NCBI GenBank assembly: GCA_964034945.1
Contig: OZ035963.1
Location: 35,082,361 to 35,146,360 of the forward strand
Source: Chrysopilus asiliformis
Taxonomy: Eukaryota > Arthropoda > Insecta > Diptera > Rhagionidae
DNA length: 64,000 nt
Direction: 5' to 3'
The notes below the pieces were generated by a model, which was given only the letters and a program-made list of their open reading frames with translations, made no database searches and was not told the origin of the DNA. The translations under genes and the position numbers were made by a program. Shown in pieces: positions 1-11,194 of this stretch; position 1 is the stretch's first letter; each line of letters opens with the position of its first letter.

Positions 1-962
1 TTATCGAGAGTTACTTTCGAGTTATCTAAGTTATTTAACATAGAGTATGAATAATAAACACTCTGCTCGAGTGCACTCAGTTTGATATGAATAAAAAATC
101 TCCACTCAGCTGTACTTTACTCAGATCTCTCCGAAAAACATCGAATTTGTGAGTGGAGTGTAAAATGCACCAAATTTGTATGAATAAAATGTATTTTTGC
201 TTGAGTGAAACTAAGTAAAGTCTAGTCTGATTTGAGTGTGCTGTTGGGCATCCTCAGCATGTCTATACTAAGCTAACATTTGAATTTTTTATGCATACAT
301 TTGTAAGTTTTTAGAACTTTTTCGATTATCAAGGAAACATTTGACACTTATCTTTTATCTATCGTTTGTTTGGAGCGTGAAAAAGTGTGAAAATAAAAAA
401 AAATGCGAAACTCTCGCTGCCATTTAACACAGGGACCACATTGACTTTTATTTCTGGTATACCAGCTGGTAAGCCTTTTAATAACAATCTGTCAACTTTG
501 TTTGGTGGGCAAATTCTGGTAAAACAATTCAGTAGAATCGAAACCATGTAGCGCCGTGCAAAAAGCGAAACCATGTAATCAAATGCCGTGTAAAAAGCGA
601 AATGGGTGTGTTACAATATTTTTCAATAAATTACAGAAATATACTTTTGTTTTCCTTTTGTATGGAAGAGGGGGGAAAGAAATAGTCCGATTGAATATTG
701 ATATATGGCAGAGTTATGTAGAATTATGTTCTAAAAACTTTTTGTATAAAATTTTTTTTAAATAATTAACGGTAAAAAAATCCCATTTCTATTGGAGAGA
801 GGAGAAGGGGTGGTTCAATTTGTGTCATTTTTGGATGGGGTTTAACTTTTTGTAAAAGCTTGTTCTGTGCCAATTTTCTAGCTTTTTTTCATGCCGAATT
901 TTAATTTTTTTTTGTGTAAAAAAATTGATTTGAAAATATACTATATATTATTTTATTTTCAG
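1..962. other. no gene seen; presumed anoctamin intron
   Basis: AT-rich sequence with short degenerate repeats, for example several ACTCAGT/GAGTGGAG-like words in the first 240 bases. It ends in a polypyrimidine tract and AG just before the first recognisable anoctamin exon. I see no upstream anoctamin exon here, so the N-terminal coding part is probably left of the window. Confidence 0.4.
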
Positions 963-1233
963 TAAAACTGAAAAGCGTTTATATATTTCTGCGTCTACTG
1001 ATACTTTATTAAAGCTTGCGGATGAAGGGGAACTAATTAAAAAAACTGTTGCTGGAACTATGCAAAAATTTAACTATTATAGTAAATCAAACTACATATT
1101 CGGCGATATGACAGAGGATGATATTTTACGAAATTCTGATCGTCCAATACTAATTAAAGATGCAATCAAACCGTCACTTTTGCCCTATATAAAAAATGGA
1201 ACAATTCAACATTTTTTTCCAGTGCATGATTTA
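963..1233 (+). CDS. anoctamin exon a (first in window)
   Basis: Preceded by TTATTTTCAG and followed by GTATGA. It enters in phase 2 and gives 90 codons of the cytoplasmic N-terminal region, including [17 protein letters not shown] and [17 protein letters not shown]. The LYISA stretch and the run into the next exon match the N-terminal domain of ANO10-type proteins. Confidence 0.85.
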
Positions 1234-4200
1234 GTATGACATTATTTTTTTTATACTTTTTCACAATAAATATTCATATTTTTAGGAGTATTTGAATAAA
1301 TTTAATTTTGGATTTAGAAAAAAACAACCAATAGAAGATATTCGAAATTATTTCGGCAGCAGCATTGGGCTTTATTTTGCCTTCGTAGAATTTTATACTC
1401 GTGCACTTATGTTTCCAGCTGTCTTTGGAATATTACAATACGCTTTTACTTTTAATTTGGCCACTGTGATTGCTTTTTACGTACTTTGGACTACTGTGAG
1501 TATTTTAATTAAACATTCATAACACAATTTCAGGAGGCAAAACAGATCAATGTGATACTTTTAAATTTTTACTTTCTTATACGAAGTTCGTAGTATAAAA
1601 AAGGTATTGTGATCATAAAAAATTTAAATATTTTTTGCCTGAAAAAATTTTTTTGAGTATTCCCCAGTCGGTGGGAGTCATATTACGAACATGTCTTTCT
1701 GTCTGTCAGTTTGTGTACAAGATTTTTGAAAAAATTTTTGAGCTAGAGCCATGAAATTTTACACAGTGTTTGGTTTCGGAATAGGGCGATCAACTTTTTG
1801 TGAAAATCGGTTTTGGTGAAACTCCGGAAGCACTTTTCAAATGATTTGGGCTGGAGCCCCAAAAACTGTCCTGGACCGAATTCAAAAACGTGCAATCCGA
1901 TTGATTGGAGACAAATCTTTGACAGATTCATTACCGTCTCTTGAGCATCGTCGCTCTGTTGGGGTACTCTGCATATTCTATAGATATTTTCATGAGAAAT
2001 GTTCCTCCGAAATTTCCCAACTTATTCCTCCACGGTATGTTTTCCCTAGACCCTCTCGTGCAGCTAAACGCGCACACGACTTCTTTCTTGAGCCTGCCCG
2101 TTTTCGTAGTGTAAAGTTTAGGGGTTCCTTTATTCCGTGAACAACAAGACTTTGGAACGATCTATCATCCAATGTGTTCCCCCAGGACTATAACCCACAT
2201 AGGTTCAAGGAGAACATACAACGGCATCTCCTTCTGCCCTTCCGACCATCCTGAGCTGTGCTTCGGCATTAAAGGGTCTTCCCCTAAGCTCTGGCTGGAA
2301 CTATATAAAAAAAAGTCGCAAGTATTTAATATGCCGTGTAATCTTATAGCCTGGCATCTTCTTGGCATACTTTCAATCAGTTTTTCTGCGTGAAATTTTT
2401 CGAATAGCGCATGCCAGCTGCTTAAAATTGTAGACAGGCTTTCCGGCGAGATACATCTTCATAATCCCCCAAACATTTTCGATGGGATTTGCATCTAGGG
2501 ATCGTCATGACGCCATTTTCCTTTTCCCAGTTCTTGCAGAGACGGCTACGATGTTTTGGGTCTTGTAAGAACCAATCTTTGTTTTTCCGTGTAAACTACT
2601 TCTCCACCAATTTCAATACTCCATGCTTGTAAATCTTGACTATTTTCTCTGCGTTCAAATTTTTGATAAAGAGCTCCAAGTAGCCGAAACTGCCTTAGAG
2701 ATACATCCCCAAACATGGACGTTTACCAATGTTCAACAGTACGCTGGATAAAATGTGAACCGCGGGCGCACCAAGCACACTGTCGACGAACCCACGCCCA
2801 AAAGGCCGCTTCATCCGAAAAAACAACCTCTATCTATATTTGCGTTTTTCTTTATGTTTCTCGAAGAACACAGGTTTTGAGGTCGTATGACGGTAATGAA
2901 ATTTTGCCTCCTGTAAACGCTGTTGGATAGTACGGACATATATTCCCCTCTTAGCAAGTTGATTGCTTGTTCGTCGTCGCTCGCTTCAAGCCCCGATCTG
3001 GAAAGTCATCGACGGTCCACGCAAATATCTTTTCTACTGTGCAAAAAAACGCGGCTCTTTTCTTCTGACACAGACTGTAATTACATATTTTCGGTGACAC
3101 CGCGAAGCATTTTCTTCCTATGACAGATATTTTAAGGACTTAATCATATTCTCATAGTTTTTAATCATTTAATTACGTACTCCTAGTTAGTGTGTCCTTG
3201 AAATTTCTTTTTACAACTCTATTTTTTTTATTATTTTTTTAAATTACAAATATATTGAACAAAAGGTGTTTCTTATAAATGAAATGTTTTATTGTAGATA
3301 TTTTCAGAATTATGGAAACGTAAATGTTCGGGGCTAACTTACAAGTGGGGTACGATTGAAATTAGCAGTTTAGATACTCCTAGAACTGCATACTATGGGG
3401 AGCTCAAGCCCGATCCTGTTACAGGTAAAACCGTAATATTCCTTGTTACATTTATGTAAAAACTTGATTATAATTATATAGGGAAAATGACACTGCAATA
3501 TCCAATGTTATATACATATCTTCAAATGTATTGCATTTCATATCCTGTTGTCGGCGGATGTGTAATGGCGGCTGCTTATTTCAGTCTTTATCAGTTTGAA
3601 ATCGAAGCTGAAGTATTACAAGAATTTGGTATATAATTTCATTAAAAAACAAAATTTTTTTTGACCGAATCAATTAAGGAAGTGATTCAACTCTACTATA
3701 CATACCTGTAATCGTTCAGTCCATTTTGATAGCTATCTTCTCTTGGGCCTATGAGAAATTAGCTACATTTCTAACTGACCAAGAAAATCATCGCACAAGG
3801 AGCCAGTATGAAAGACATCGCGTTAATAAGCTTATGATATTTGAAATTGTTAATAACTTTTTCTCCCTATTCTACATCGCTTTTGTATTGCAAGATTTAT
3901 CACAACTAAAGTATCAACTTATGATGCAGTTAATCATCTTTCAGGTGAATTTTGCTACGACTTTGTATTATTAACAAGTAAAATACATACGTTTTTGTGC
4001 TTTTTAGCTAGTTCAGTTCACACAAGAGTTAGGATTTCCATTCTTGTCTGTCATTAAGCAAAAATATTCGCAACCACTGATAAGCGAGTTAGAAAAGGAA
4101 AAATTGTGTCTAATATCCGATTGGAATCGATATGAGCAATGTACTTTTGAAAGTGGTCTCGACGAATATAATAGTACCTATGAGGATTATTACATTGTCT

Positions 4201-4825
4201 GTACTCAATATGGGTATGTGGTTCTTTTTGCGGCGGTGGCACCATTTGCTGCACTTTCAGCATTTATATGTAACAATTTTGAAATGACTTTTGATTTATT
4301 TAAAGTAGTTTTTTTTGTAATTTTTGTCAAATTTCTTCTTAATATACTATTATTTCAGTTAACGAGGTTCTATAAAAGACCTTTTGCTAGACGCACCAAA
4401 AATATTGGAGCTTGGCAGTCTGCTTTTGAGCTTCTATCAGTTCTTGCAATTTTTAGTAATTGTGGCTTGTTGTATCTTCAACCAAATATCAGGTATAAAA
4501 CAAAAAAAATGAAAAATTTACTAACTATTTATTCAATTATTTTAGAGACGTTGTGGCAAATGTTTTTCCAAATACAACACTATTGGTTTTTATTGCGTTT
4601 GAGCATTTGTTACTGGGAGTTAAATTTTGCATGCATAAAGCTATACATGATAAACCACGTTGGGTAAGAACTCAAATGGCTAAAGCTGATTATGAATCCT
4701 GTCAGGCCTTAAAGCAACTAATGTATGTATTATCTGATGATAGTGATCAATATAATATAATAATTTGCTTTGTATTTGTATCTTTGTTAAATAGGAAATA
4801 CCAGAACAGAAATCAGCAAATGTAA
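963..4825 (+). CDS. anoctamin (TMEM16), ANO10/Axs-like, 5' partial, nine exons
   Basis: Multi-pass membrane protein of the anoctamin family, whose members are Ca-activated chloride channels or lipid scramblases. Nine exons join in phase to 552 residues; human ANO10 is about 660, so about 100 N-terminal residues are missing to the left. Family landmarks seen: [15 protein letters not shown] and [15 protein letters not shown] in the first half, a TM segment followed by [12 protein letters not shown] and [13 protein letters not shown] in the middle, and [19 protein letters not shown] then [10 protein letters not shown] and ALKQLM near the C-terminus, all in the same order and spacing as ANO10. 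Introns are 51-63 nt except the 1.8 kb second intron, which is filled with transposons. Insect members of this branch include Axs. Whether it acts as channel or scramblase cannot be read from sequence. Family call is firm; exact orthologue is not. Confidence 0.9.
1286..1495 (+). CDS. anoctamin exon b
   Basis: Seventy codons between TTTTTAG and GTGAGT, phase 0 at both ends. Holds [15 protein letters not shown], the conserved entry to the first transmembrane segment, and the start of the second. Confidence 0.9.
1540..1838. repeat. degenerate interspersed repeat with CTGTCTGTC motif
   Basis: Between the anoctamin exon and the LINE fragment. Contains ACATGTCTTTCTGTCTGTC and a neighbouring TTGTACAAG-like word. 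A similar stretch lies on the opposite strand near 63600-63660. Superfamily not recognised. Confidence 0.35.
1841..2318 (+). mobile_element. LINE 3' fragment (jockey/CR1-like reverse transcriptase C-terminus)
   Basis: Reads as the C-terminal tail of a non-LTR retrotransposon reverse transcriptase: [14 protein letters not shown], then [14 protein letters not shown], then [14 protein letters not shown] and [12 protein letters not shown]. One in-frame TGA (about 2138) and severe 5' truncation make it dead. The 3' untranslated part after CCATCCTGAGCTGTGC recurs at 20490-20552 plus 21425-21495 and on the minus strand at 53260-53425, so these are one family. Confidence 0.75.
2320..3065 (-). pseudogene. 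Tc1-like transposase remnant
   Basis: Minus-strand frames, broken by shifts and stops, read in order: [17 protein letters not shown], a VWGC-like segment, [16 protein letters not shown], a degraded copy of the usual SPDLNPIEN block, and a C-terminal [10 protein letters not shown]. This is the order of a Tc1-family DDE transposase (second catalytic D in FLQD). No terminal inverted repeats were recognised. The LINE fragment abuts its 3' end, so the LINE probably inserted into it or joined it by deletion. Confidence 0.65.
3298..3424 (+). CDS. anoctamin exon c
   Basis: Starts after ATTGTAG, not at the TTTTCAG a few bases downstream: the first choice keeps [10 protein letters not shown], which aligns with the IWSTVILELWKRG region of ANO10. 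Ends at ACAG/GTAAAA in phase 1. Encodes [17 protein letters not shown]. Confidence 0.88.
3482..3628 (+). CDS. anoctamin exon d
   Basis: Enters and leaves in phase 1. Contains [19 protein letters not shown], a transmembrane segment, followed by an extracellular acidic stretch. Confidence 0.88.
3679..3944 (+). CDS. anoctamin exon e
   Basis: Acceptor CAATTAAG, donor CAG/GTGAAT, phase 1 to 0. Holds a transmembrane segment, the conserved [12 protein letters not shown] loop and [15 protein letters not shown], part of the pore/groove helices in anoctamins. Confidence 0.9.
4008..4304 (+). CDS. anoctamin exon f
   Basis: Ninety-nine codons in phase 0. Encodes the [17 protein letters not shown] region and a transmembrane helix ending [14 protein letters not shown]. 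The following 54 nt intron is a multiple of three with no stop. Confidence 0.88.
4359..4492 (+). CDS. anoctamin exon g
   Basis: Encodes [20 protein letters not shown] and a transmembrane helix, the most family-diagnostic block. Donor ATCAG/GTATAA, phase 2. Confidence 0.9.
4546..4722 (+). CDS. anoctamin exon h
   Basis: Encodes the last transmembrane helix with [10 protein letters not shown] (compare VEHALLALKF in ANO10) and the cytoplasmic [18 protein letters not shown] tail. Donor AT/GTATGT, phase 2. Confidence 0.88.
4795..4825 (+). CDS. anoctamin last exon with stop
   Basis: Thirty-one bases: nine tail residues (KYQNRNQQM after the split Met) and TAA. The preceding 72 nt intron is also stop-free and in frame, so unspliced mRNA would use the same stop codon. 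Confidence 0.75.
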
Positions 4826-5056
4826 TGGGAATTATTACCAAGAATTAAATACTAAGTTGCGAAAACACTAAGAAATTACATCTATTTAAATTAATTTTGT
4901 GATTTTTTTTATATCTACAACAATTAAAATCTCATCATAATCGATCTCGACTATAGTTGGATATTTTTGTTAATTTATAACATTATTATATTGAAAGAAT
5001 ATTTATAGAATGATCAACTTTCACATTTATTCATAACGTTTTAAAAACATATTATT

Positions 5057-5899
5057 CACCTCTATTCTTGAATACGGCGTTACGTTTATTTGCTCGATTA
5101 GTGTTCGATCGTGAGCAATCCGTATTCTTGAATACGCAGTATCTATCAACGTTCGATTTGGAATAACGCATTGCAACGCATTCGATTTTTGTTATTCTTG
5201 AATACGCCGGGAGCACTTTTTTGAGGTTAAATCACTCACTTCAAATTTCTCGCGTTTCATTTACGTTTGAATTCGGTGTTTACAAAAATGTAAGGTAAAT
5301 ATATTGTATGTTTAAATGAAAGATTTTAACAGTGATTTCTTAAAATAGGAGTGCAAAGAAAAACACACTAGAAGCAATAACCAATTCGCATTTTTAATTT
5401 CAAAAATGAAAAACAATCCGGACATTGCCAAGGGATATACGAGGAAGTCGCCGATAGAGATGAATTTATTGTGGGAGGAAATTCAATATATTCGACCGGA
5501 ACCGGAAACCTTTTTTGAATCTACAAAATTGCAAATAAAAATCTATGAGATTCCCAGTATTTGTATGCACTTACGCTTCATCGGTTAAGCTCATCAAATC
5601 TGAAGAGTGTCTTAGAAAATTTCTTTGCTGGCGTAACGAATTTAACTCCTCTTGCCACAATAAATGATACATCAGCGTAGAATCGATGGCTACTGAAGCA
5701 AATCACTTCAAACACTTCACTTTTATTGAAAATTAAGAACAAACAATCAAATCAGCTGATGTTTGACAGCGCGTTGCCATGCGATACTTTATGTACCAAA
5801 CGCGAAGCTCCCGGCGTTTTCCAGAATACCAATTGCGTAGCGAATCGAATCGAACGCGTTACGATTTTGCTCCTAACGCCGTTTCCAAGAATAGAGGTG
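5057..5899 (+). mobile_element. 843 bp DNA transposon with zeste/Myb-like ORF (Harbinger-like?)
   Basis: Bounded by inverted ends CACCTCTATTCTTGAATACG at the left and the diverged complement at the right (CAAGAATAGAGGTG), flanked by ATT on both sides. Sub-terminal TATTCTTGAATACG is repeated at the left. A 60-codon ORF at 5406-5588 begins MKNNPDIAKGYTRK and continues MNLLWEEIQ, resembling the start of zeste/MADF-type Myb-like proteins carried by Harbinger elements. No transposase domain is seen, so the element is non-autonomous. Confidence 0.6.
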
Positions 5900-6156
5900 A
5901 TTTATTTTTTTTTTTGAGAGAAGACTAGTAATTGCAGAATTTCCCTATCGATGATTGATATTTTGTGTAACAAAGCTAATGTAAATTGGGAATTTACTCA
6001 GTTGTCAGAAACATTGTAAACCAGAGCTTATAAATGTAATAAATTGTGGTAAAATGTAAAACTTCTGAAATGTTTATTATTAAACGTAGCTTTATCCACC
6101 TTACGATGAGATTATACCTTTCCTACAAAATTAAAACTCATTTAATATTACATATA

Positions 6157-6965
6157 CAGTAATCCCTCGAACTGCGCGGTAGATACGTTCCACAAAAAGA
6201 GCGCGCACTGCGAAACCGCGCACTGTGAACCCTACTTTGTATGAAATATTGGGGTTAGGTCCCAGATATTAGAAAAATTAAAAAAAAAATAGAAAAAGTT
6301 TTTATTTAACGACATATTTAAAGTAATACAAAGATATGATATGTATTACTAATCTTTTTGAAAAATTAGTGATTGATTACCCGATTTTGATTTTTGTCGG
6401 CTGTCAAATTTCTCCGAAATTTTAAGACACGCTCCATATCAAGGTCCATATTAAGAGCTTCTTATTCAAATTGACTACCAAGCACAAAAGAATTTGATAG
6501 TTTTTCGCACTTAACCCTAAACCCCTAATTTTGAAACCTAACGTTTTCTCAAAAGTGAGACTCAGAGTCTCTTAGTATAAATATCGAAAAGAGATGTGTA
6601 TTTATTTAGAATTAAAGAAATATTTAGGAAATGAAAACGTTTTCTAGTCATTTTTACTAAAAGCTGAATATTTACAGGCATAGTTTTTTGCATTAAATAT
6701 TTGATTTGAGACTGACAGGCTCACTTCTGGGGTTTAGGGTTAATAATATAAGCACGAAATTACCAAAATTTGTACGAAGATACCAAATTACCAGCTGATT
6801 CCTTCTTGTCGGGGATTCACCAAAATATATGTTCAGAACATGTTTTTTATACGGAAATTACAAAAAAAACCGCGCAGCTGCGAAATTTTTACCGCACAGT
6901 TCGAAATTTTGATATTAAAAACTTAACCGCGCAGTTGCGAAACCGCGCAGTTCGAGGCATTACTG
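6157..6965. mobile_element. pogo/Tigger-like non-autonomous element, copy 1
   Basis: Flanked by TA on both sides. Ends start CAGTAATCCCTCGAACTGCG and finish with its complement (one variant base near the right end). Sub-terminal CGCGCAGTTGCGAAACCGCG words repeat. No transposase. Its interior is almost the same as the copy at 15383-16181, including an internal pair of CTTAACCCTAAACCCC and GGGTTTAGGGTTAA in inverted orientation. Confidence 0.8.
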
Positions 6966-7231
6966 TATTGAAATTTATCATACAAGAACATTAATAAACA
7001 GACACGACTTTTACTGAAAACCTAAAATACACCGAAATGGAAATAATTGAAGAGGAGACAACCTTCTATACAAGTGGAAATAGTTTCTCGAAAATTGTTT
7101 AGTAACAATTGTTTACTAACATCGCTAGACCCTCAATTTCGAGGGTCCAGGAAATAATGAGTACCAGCTAATACTCCGTACCAAAATCAGTACTAAGGCG
7201 CGCTAGTACTTGGTGAAGAAATTGGCCGTAA

Positions 7232-7615
7232 AGGCTGATTTCCAATGAAGCAGCAACAGCAACAGCAAAAATTGACGTTCCCGAATTGTTAGAAGTTTTT
7301 TGGGGATTAATCTTTCTTTCATGATTACCTAAATTAAATTTTTATTAATTAACAATCTTAAACTTCATTTTAAACACAAAATTCGCCACCAAATTCGTTC
7401 CTAAAATGTCAATCACATGTATACATAACCAACAAAAACCAGCTATCAACGTTGCTGCTTAGCGTTGCTGCTCAAATTTAGGATTAGAAATGAATCGGCA
7501 GCAAAATATCTCTCTGAAAATCTGACGTCAAAGAGTCGATTCTCGACCAATCAAAACACTTTCTCCGTGACGTTGCTGTTGCTGTTGGCGTTGCTGCTTC
7601 ATTGTAAATCAGCTT
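7232..7615. mobile_element. TAA-flanked MITE (AGGCTGATTTCC family)
   Basis: 384 bp, TAA at 7229-7231 and 7616-7618. Left end AGGCTGATTTCCAATGAAGC, right end its near complement; both arms carry GCAGCAACAGCAACAGC. No ORF of note. The 3 bp TAA duplication suggests a PIF/Harbinger-type origin. Confidence 0.75.
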
Positions 7616-8194
7616 TAAGTGAATTAAAATTTATATCATATAGTACTGGGGTAGACTGGGACACAATAGCAACTTTTTTTCCTAAATTTGCCTAAATTTG
7701 CCTAAATCGAAAGTAGTTCAACTGGCAATATATTATAAGAAACAACTCACCAATAATCTGCAATGCTATTTAACTCGAATAAAATACTCAAAACACTAAA
7801 ATTAAAAGTAAATTAGACACGAATGTAAAACTTGACTTTCTCGATGGATTGTGTATGTTTAGTGTCCCTTCAGAACTCCAAAATATTGTTGCAGTGTCGA
7901 TAAAAAATGAAATTTTTCCTGGAAATATTTTTTTTATTTTTTTGTGATTCCCTAAACAGTACGACGTATGACATTCTTTTTTAGTACTCTAAAAAATACT
8001 GTTGGCAAAAGAATTAAAGAAATGTTGGTCAAAACAATGCACCAACCGCGATTTGACGACATTGGACCTTTTTTTTGTGGGGTGCCGTTAAAGACAGATG
8101 TTATGCTGACAATTTGAATTGTTTTTAATACGATTCAGCAACTTAAGCAGAATATTCATCGAGCTATAGGCGTGAACCATCGAAAATTTAAAAA
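7616..8194. other. no recognisable gene
   Basis: AT-rich sequence. Short open frames only, with no coding character, and no repeat that I recognise. Confidence 0.3.
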
Positions 8195-8198
8195 AACG

Positions 8199-8618
8199 CA
8201 TATCAGAATGAAGCAGCATTCGCTGCGGCAGCAAAACTGCCTTCGCAGTAAAATTGGTTTTGCTGACTTCCATCACGGAATGGAGCAGCACAAATCCGGA
8301 GTAAAATCAATTTGACAGTTCTCATTTGTTTGATTTTCTCGTGAAATTTTGTTAATTTATCTATTCGTTCATAAACTGTCTACAGTAATTGATGATTTAG
8401 ATAAAATTAATGAAGGCATTAGCGTTCTGACGGCGTCGTATAGCGTATATTCGAACTATATGGAAAATTTACTGCTCAGGCAGCGTCAGTAAAAATAGAA
8501 ATAGCGCTAAAAAAGCAGCGAGAATTTTTTCTGCTTTTAGTACGTCATAATTTTGCTCTTAGCCAATGGGAAACTTTTGCTGCCCGCTGCCCCGAAAGCG
8601 CTGCTGCATTCTGATATG
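8199..8618. mobile_element. MITE with CATATCAGAATG ends
   Basis: Inverted ends CATATCAGAATGAAGCAGC and GCTGCTGCATTCTGATATG, followed inward by GCGGCAGCAAAA and its complement. Target duplication is unclear. The right half (about 8517-8616) recurs at 9186-9284. Confidence 0.65.
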
Positions 8619-9119
8619 GGCTTAACTGCGATGGTTGGGTTGACAAGATTGGGTTGACAGCAAAGCTAGCTACTCTCCAAAGCCAGCCGAGGCAAGACTA
8701 ATCTGCTACTATCAAATCATGACTAAAAATCTGCTACTATCAAATCATGACAAAAGTCTTTCTTAAATTGAACTGAATCTTACACTTCACGCATAAGAGT
8801 TATTTTCAGAAAAATTTTAGACACCTGAGATGATATGGCTACTCGGATCAAACAGCAATTTGTCGGAATATCATTCACATAGACCAATCCGATGAATAAA
8901 GTGAGGTTATGGATGTTTACTTGGCCACAAGCTGTGAAAATCAAAAAGTGAGGTTAAATTGGTCCGAAAAAATTTTTCAGTCCGAATGGTTCCACAATGT
9001 GGAATCCGAGTTGCATCTAATAACTAATATTGTGATTTTTGTGTTCGCATAATTTTTGGATGTAACTTTGTTTTTGAAATATTGTTTTCCGGTCGGATGT
9101 TCTATGTGAACTGGCCTTT
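8619..9119. other. no recognisable gene
   Basis: Contains a short direct duplication of AAATCTGCTACTATCAAATC at about 8698-8750. Otherwise unassigned. Confidence 0.3.
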
Positions 9120-9120
9120 A

Positions 9121-10112
9121 ATACTATGTTCACACCGACGGAAAATTACGTAATTTTGAAGATTTTCGTAATTTAGAATGAAATCAGCGAGAATTTTTTC
9201 TGCTTTTAGTACGTCATAATTTTGCTCTTAGCGAATGGGAAACTTTTGCTGCCCGCTGCCCCGAAAGCGCTGCTGCATTCTGATAGAATGAAATCTTGCT
9301 CGAAATCATGAGATTTCCAGTACATTAACCTGTTTTCAAAATCACTAAAAGTATGCAATTTCCACAAAATTACGAACGAAATCAAGTAAAAACAATGGAT
9401 ACATCCCTGCATCACTAATTCAGCTCTCTTCAGCACGTCAGTTTTGACATTTGTGCTGGATTGGAAAAACGGAAATATAAGAAAAAGAAGCCGTGTTCCG
9501 CACGCGAAGAGGATATATTAGTAAACAACCTACACGGGGCAAAAAAAATGGACCTGTTTTTGATGCGATTAGATATGAAATGGAACCGCCATCTTTGAGT
9601 GTCTTTAGAGTGCAGACTTGTGTGTTCCAGGGGGACTCGGGTGTCGGTCGTGATCCCGACTGTAAAAGCCAGAATAAACATGTCGCCATTTTCATGGCGC
9701 ACGTGTAATAATTTGATAAAACCTACTCGCTGCACCATTCATGTGCAGTGAGAGAAGATTCACACTAGACTCATGGCCATATAGTAGTAACTCGGCCATC
9801 TCAACTTAAACTCCAAAAAAAAACAAAGATATGAAATGGAAAATAATTGTTTATTTTCATTACAGATAATTTCCATTGTCGTCTAAAGTGTCTAATTCTG
9901 TTTGCACATATTTCACCGATGTTTTGAATTGTATTATTCATCATATTACTAAAATTCATAGTATTCCTACACGAACTTCCTCGATCCATTTTTGAACTAA
10001 CGTAGTTGAAATGTCAAACAGAATTACCTTAATCTCTGTGTGAACACTTTGGTTTAAGATCTAAATCATTTCGCCAAATTACGTGATTTTGCGTCGATGT
10101 GAACATAGTATA
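9121..10112. mobile_element. 992 bp MITE with ATACTATGTTCACA ends
   Basis: Left ATACTATGTTCACACCGACG then AAAATTACGTAATTTTG; right CAAATTACGTGATTTTG then CGATGTGAACATAGTAT. About 99 bp of foreign MITE sequence (9186-9284) sits near the left end between 11 bp direct repeats. Open frames at 9430-9740 on both strands overlap each other and show no known domain. Confidence 0.65.
9186..9284. mobile_element. half-copy of the 8199-8618 MITE, flanked by 11 bp repeats
   Basis: Matches 8517-8616 nearly base for base and ends exactly at the TIR tip CATTCTGAT. Flanked by AGAATGAAATC at 9175-9185 and 9285-9295. Confidence 0.7.
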
Positions 10113-10687
10113 ACATCAAACACACATATCAAATATTGGCTTATGGTAATTTGTTTATGAATTATTTCTATGAAATAACGGTTATAATTAAAAGTTTCTT
10201 CGGGTTAAATTTAATGCTGTGGTGTGAAATTCAAAAATTAAATTTTCGTGTAGATTCCTGTTTTAAAATCGAATTCATGGGGCGTTGGACCGATTTTGGC
10301 GATTACAAACTCCAATTCATATTTGAAATAAAATGGGTATATACCAAATTTTAGGTTTCTAGTTCACTATTTTCTCGAGATATCGTCTTTACGGATAGAC
10401 GGACATACATGAATTCTCGGCATCCTATGGGCGAGTTTAGACCAATGTTAAGTTGGCAGTTTTTTCAATGTAGCGCCGGTATAAATGCATTGAGTTGTAT
10501 GCTACTCCAAGGCCAATGGAAAACGCCTAATAACTAGAATATGATTGGCCATATTTTTCAAAATATTTTCTTATAATCACGGATCTACAAAATAACTATA
10601 ACTTTTTATATGGAAATATTGCTTATTGTTTGGAAAATCAACACACATTTAAATCACGTAAATAGCTTAAAAATTGAAAAGAAAATG
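10113..10687. other. no recognisable gene
   Basis: AT-rich, with one weak TE-like stretch at 10370-10420 (GGATAGACGGACATACATG). Confidence 0.3.
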
Positions 10688-11194
10688 AAACATAACAAAA
10701 GCTATAATTGCCAATCTGGCAATTATTGAAAACCCGTATGGTGATTTAATTGAACGGCGTATCAAAATTTCATTTGAATTCAAATTTTCCAATAAGATTT
10801 TTTTAAAACTTGTTCCAATCGGATTTTGATGTATGGGAGTTTTATGTAGAATCATATCCTAAATAACTTTTGTTCTTGTACTTTTTTCATAAGATGCACT
10901 GTTTTTGAGATATTCGCGAAAAACGTTTTCGTTCCTATGGGGGTACCCCCCCTAATGGTCCATTTTTGCCCATTAACGAACTTAGCCTCGCATTTTACGA
11001 AAAACGGATCTGCGCAAAATTTCAAGTCTCTAGCTCAACGGACAGACAGACGGACGGACATGCAAAATTCAATTTTTTTTATCATTCTAAACACACTGGT
11101 GTAATTCATTTTTTTGTGTGATGACGGGATCTTGGCGTTACAAACGGTAAGGCAAAGTTAATATACCCTTTGGTTTCACCATACGGGTATAAAA
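10688..11194 (+). mobile_element. CCGTATGG-family repeat, full-length copy
   Basis: Begins near AACATAACAAAAGC, then a small palindrome ATTGCCAATCTGGCAAT, then ACCCGTATGGTGA; ends TTTCACCATACGGGT followed by ATAAAA. In between: a GGACAGACAGACGGACGGAC run and GATCTTGGCGTTACAAACGG. Six copies or fragments lie in this window. No coding capacity. Confidence 0.75.

Noticed and set aside
6521..6745. CCCTAAACCCC-type words as telomere-like repeats
   Set aside because: Only isolated words in inverted orientation inside a pogo-like element; present identically in its second copy at 15756-15990.
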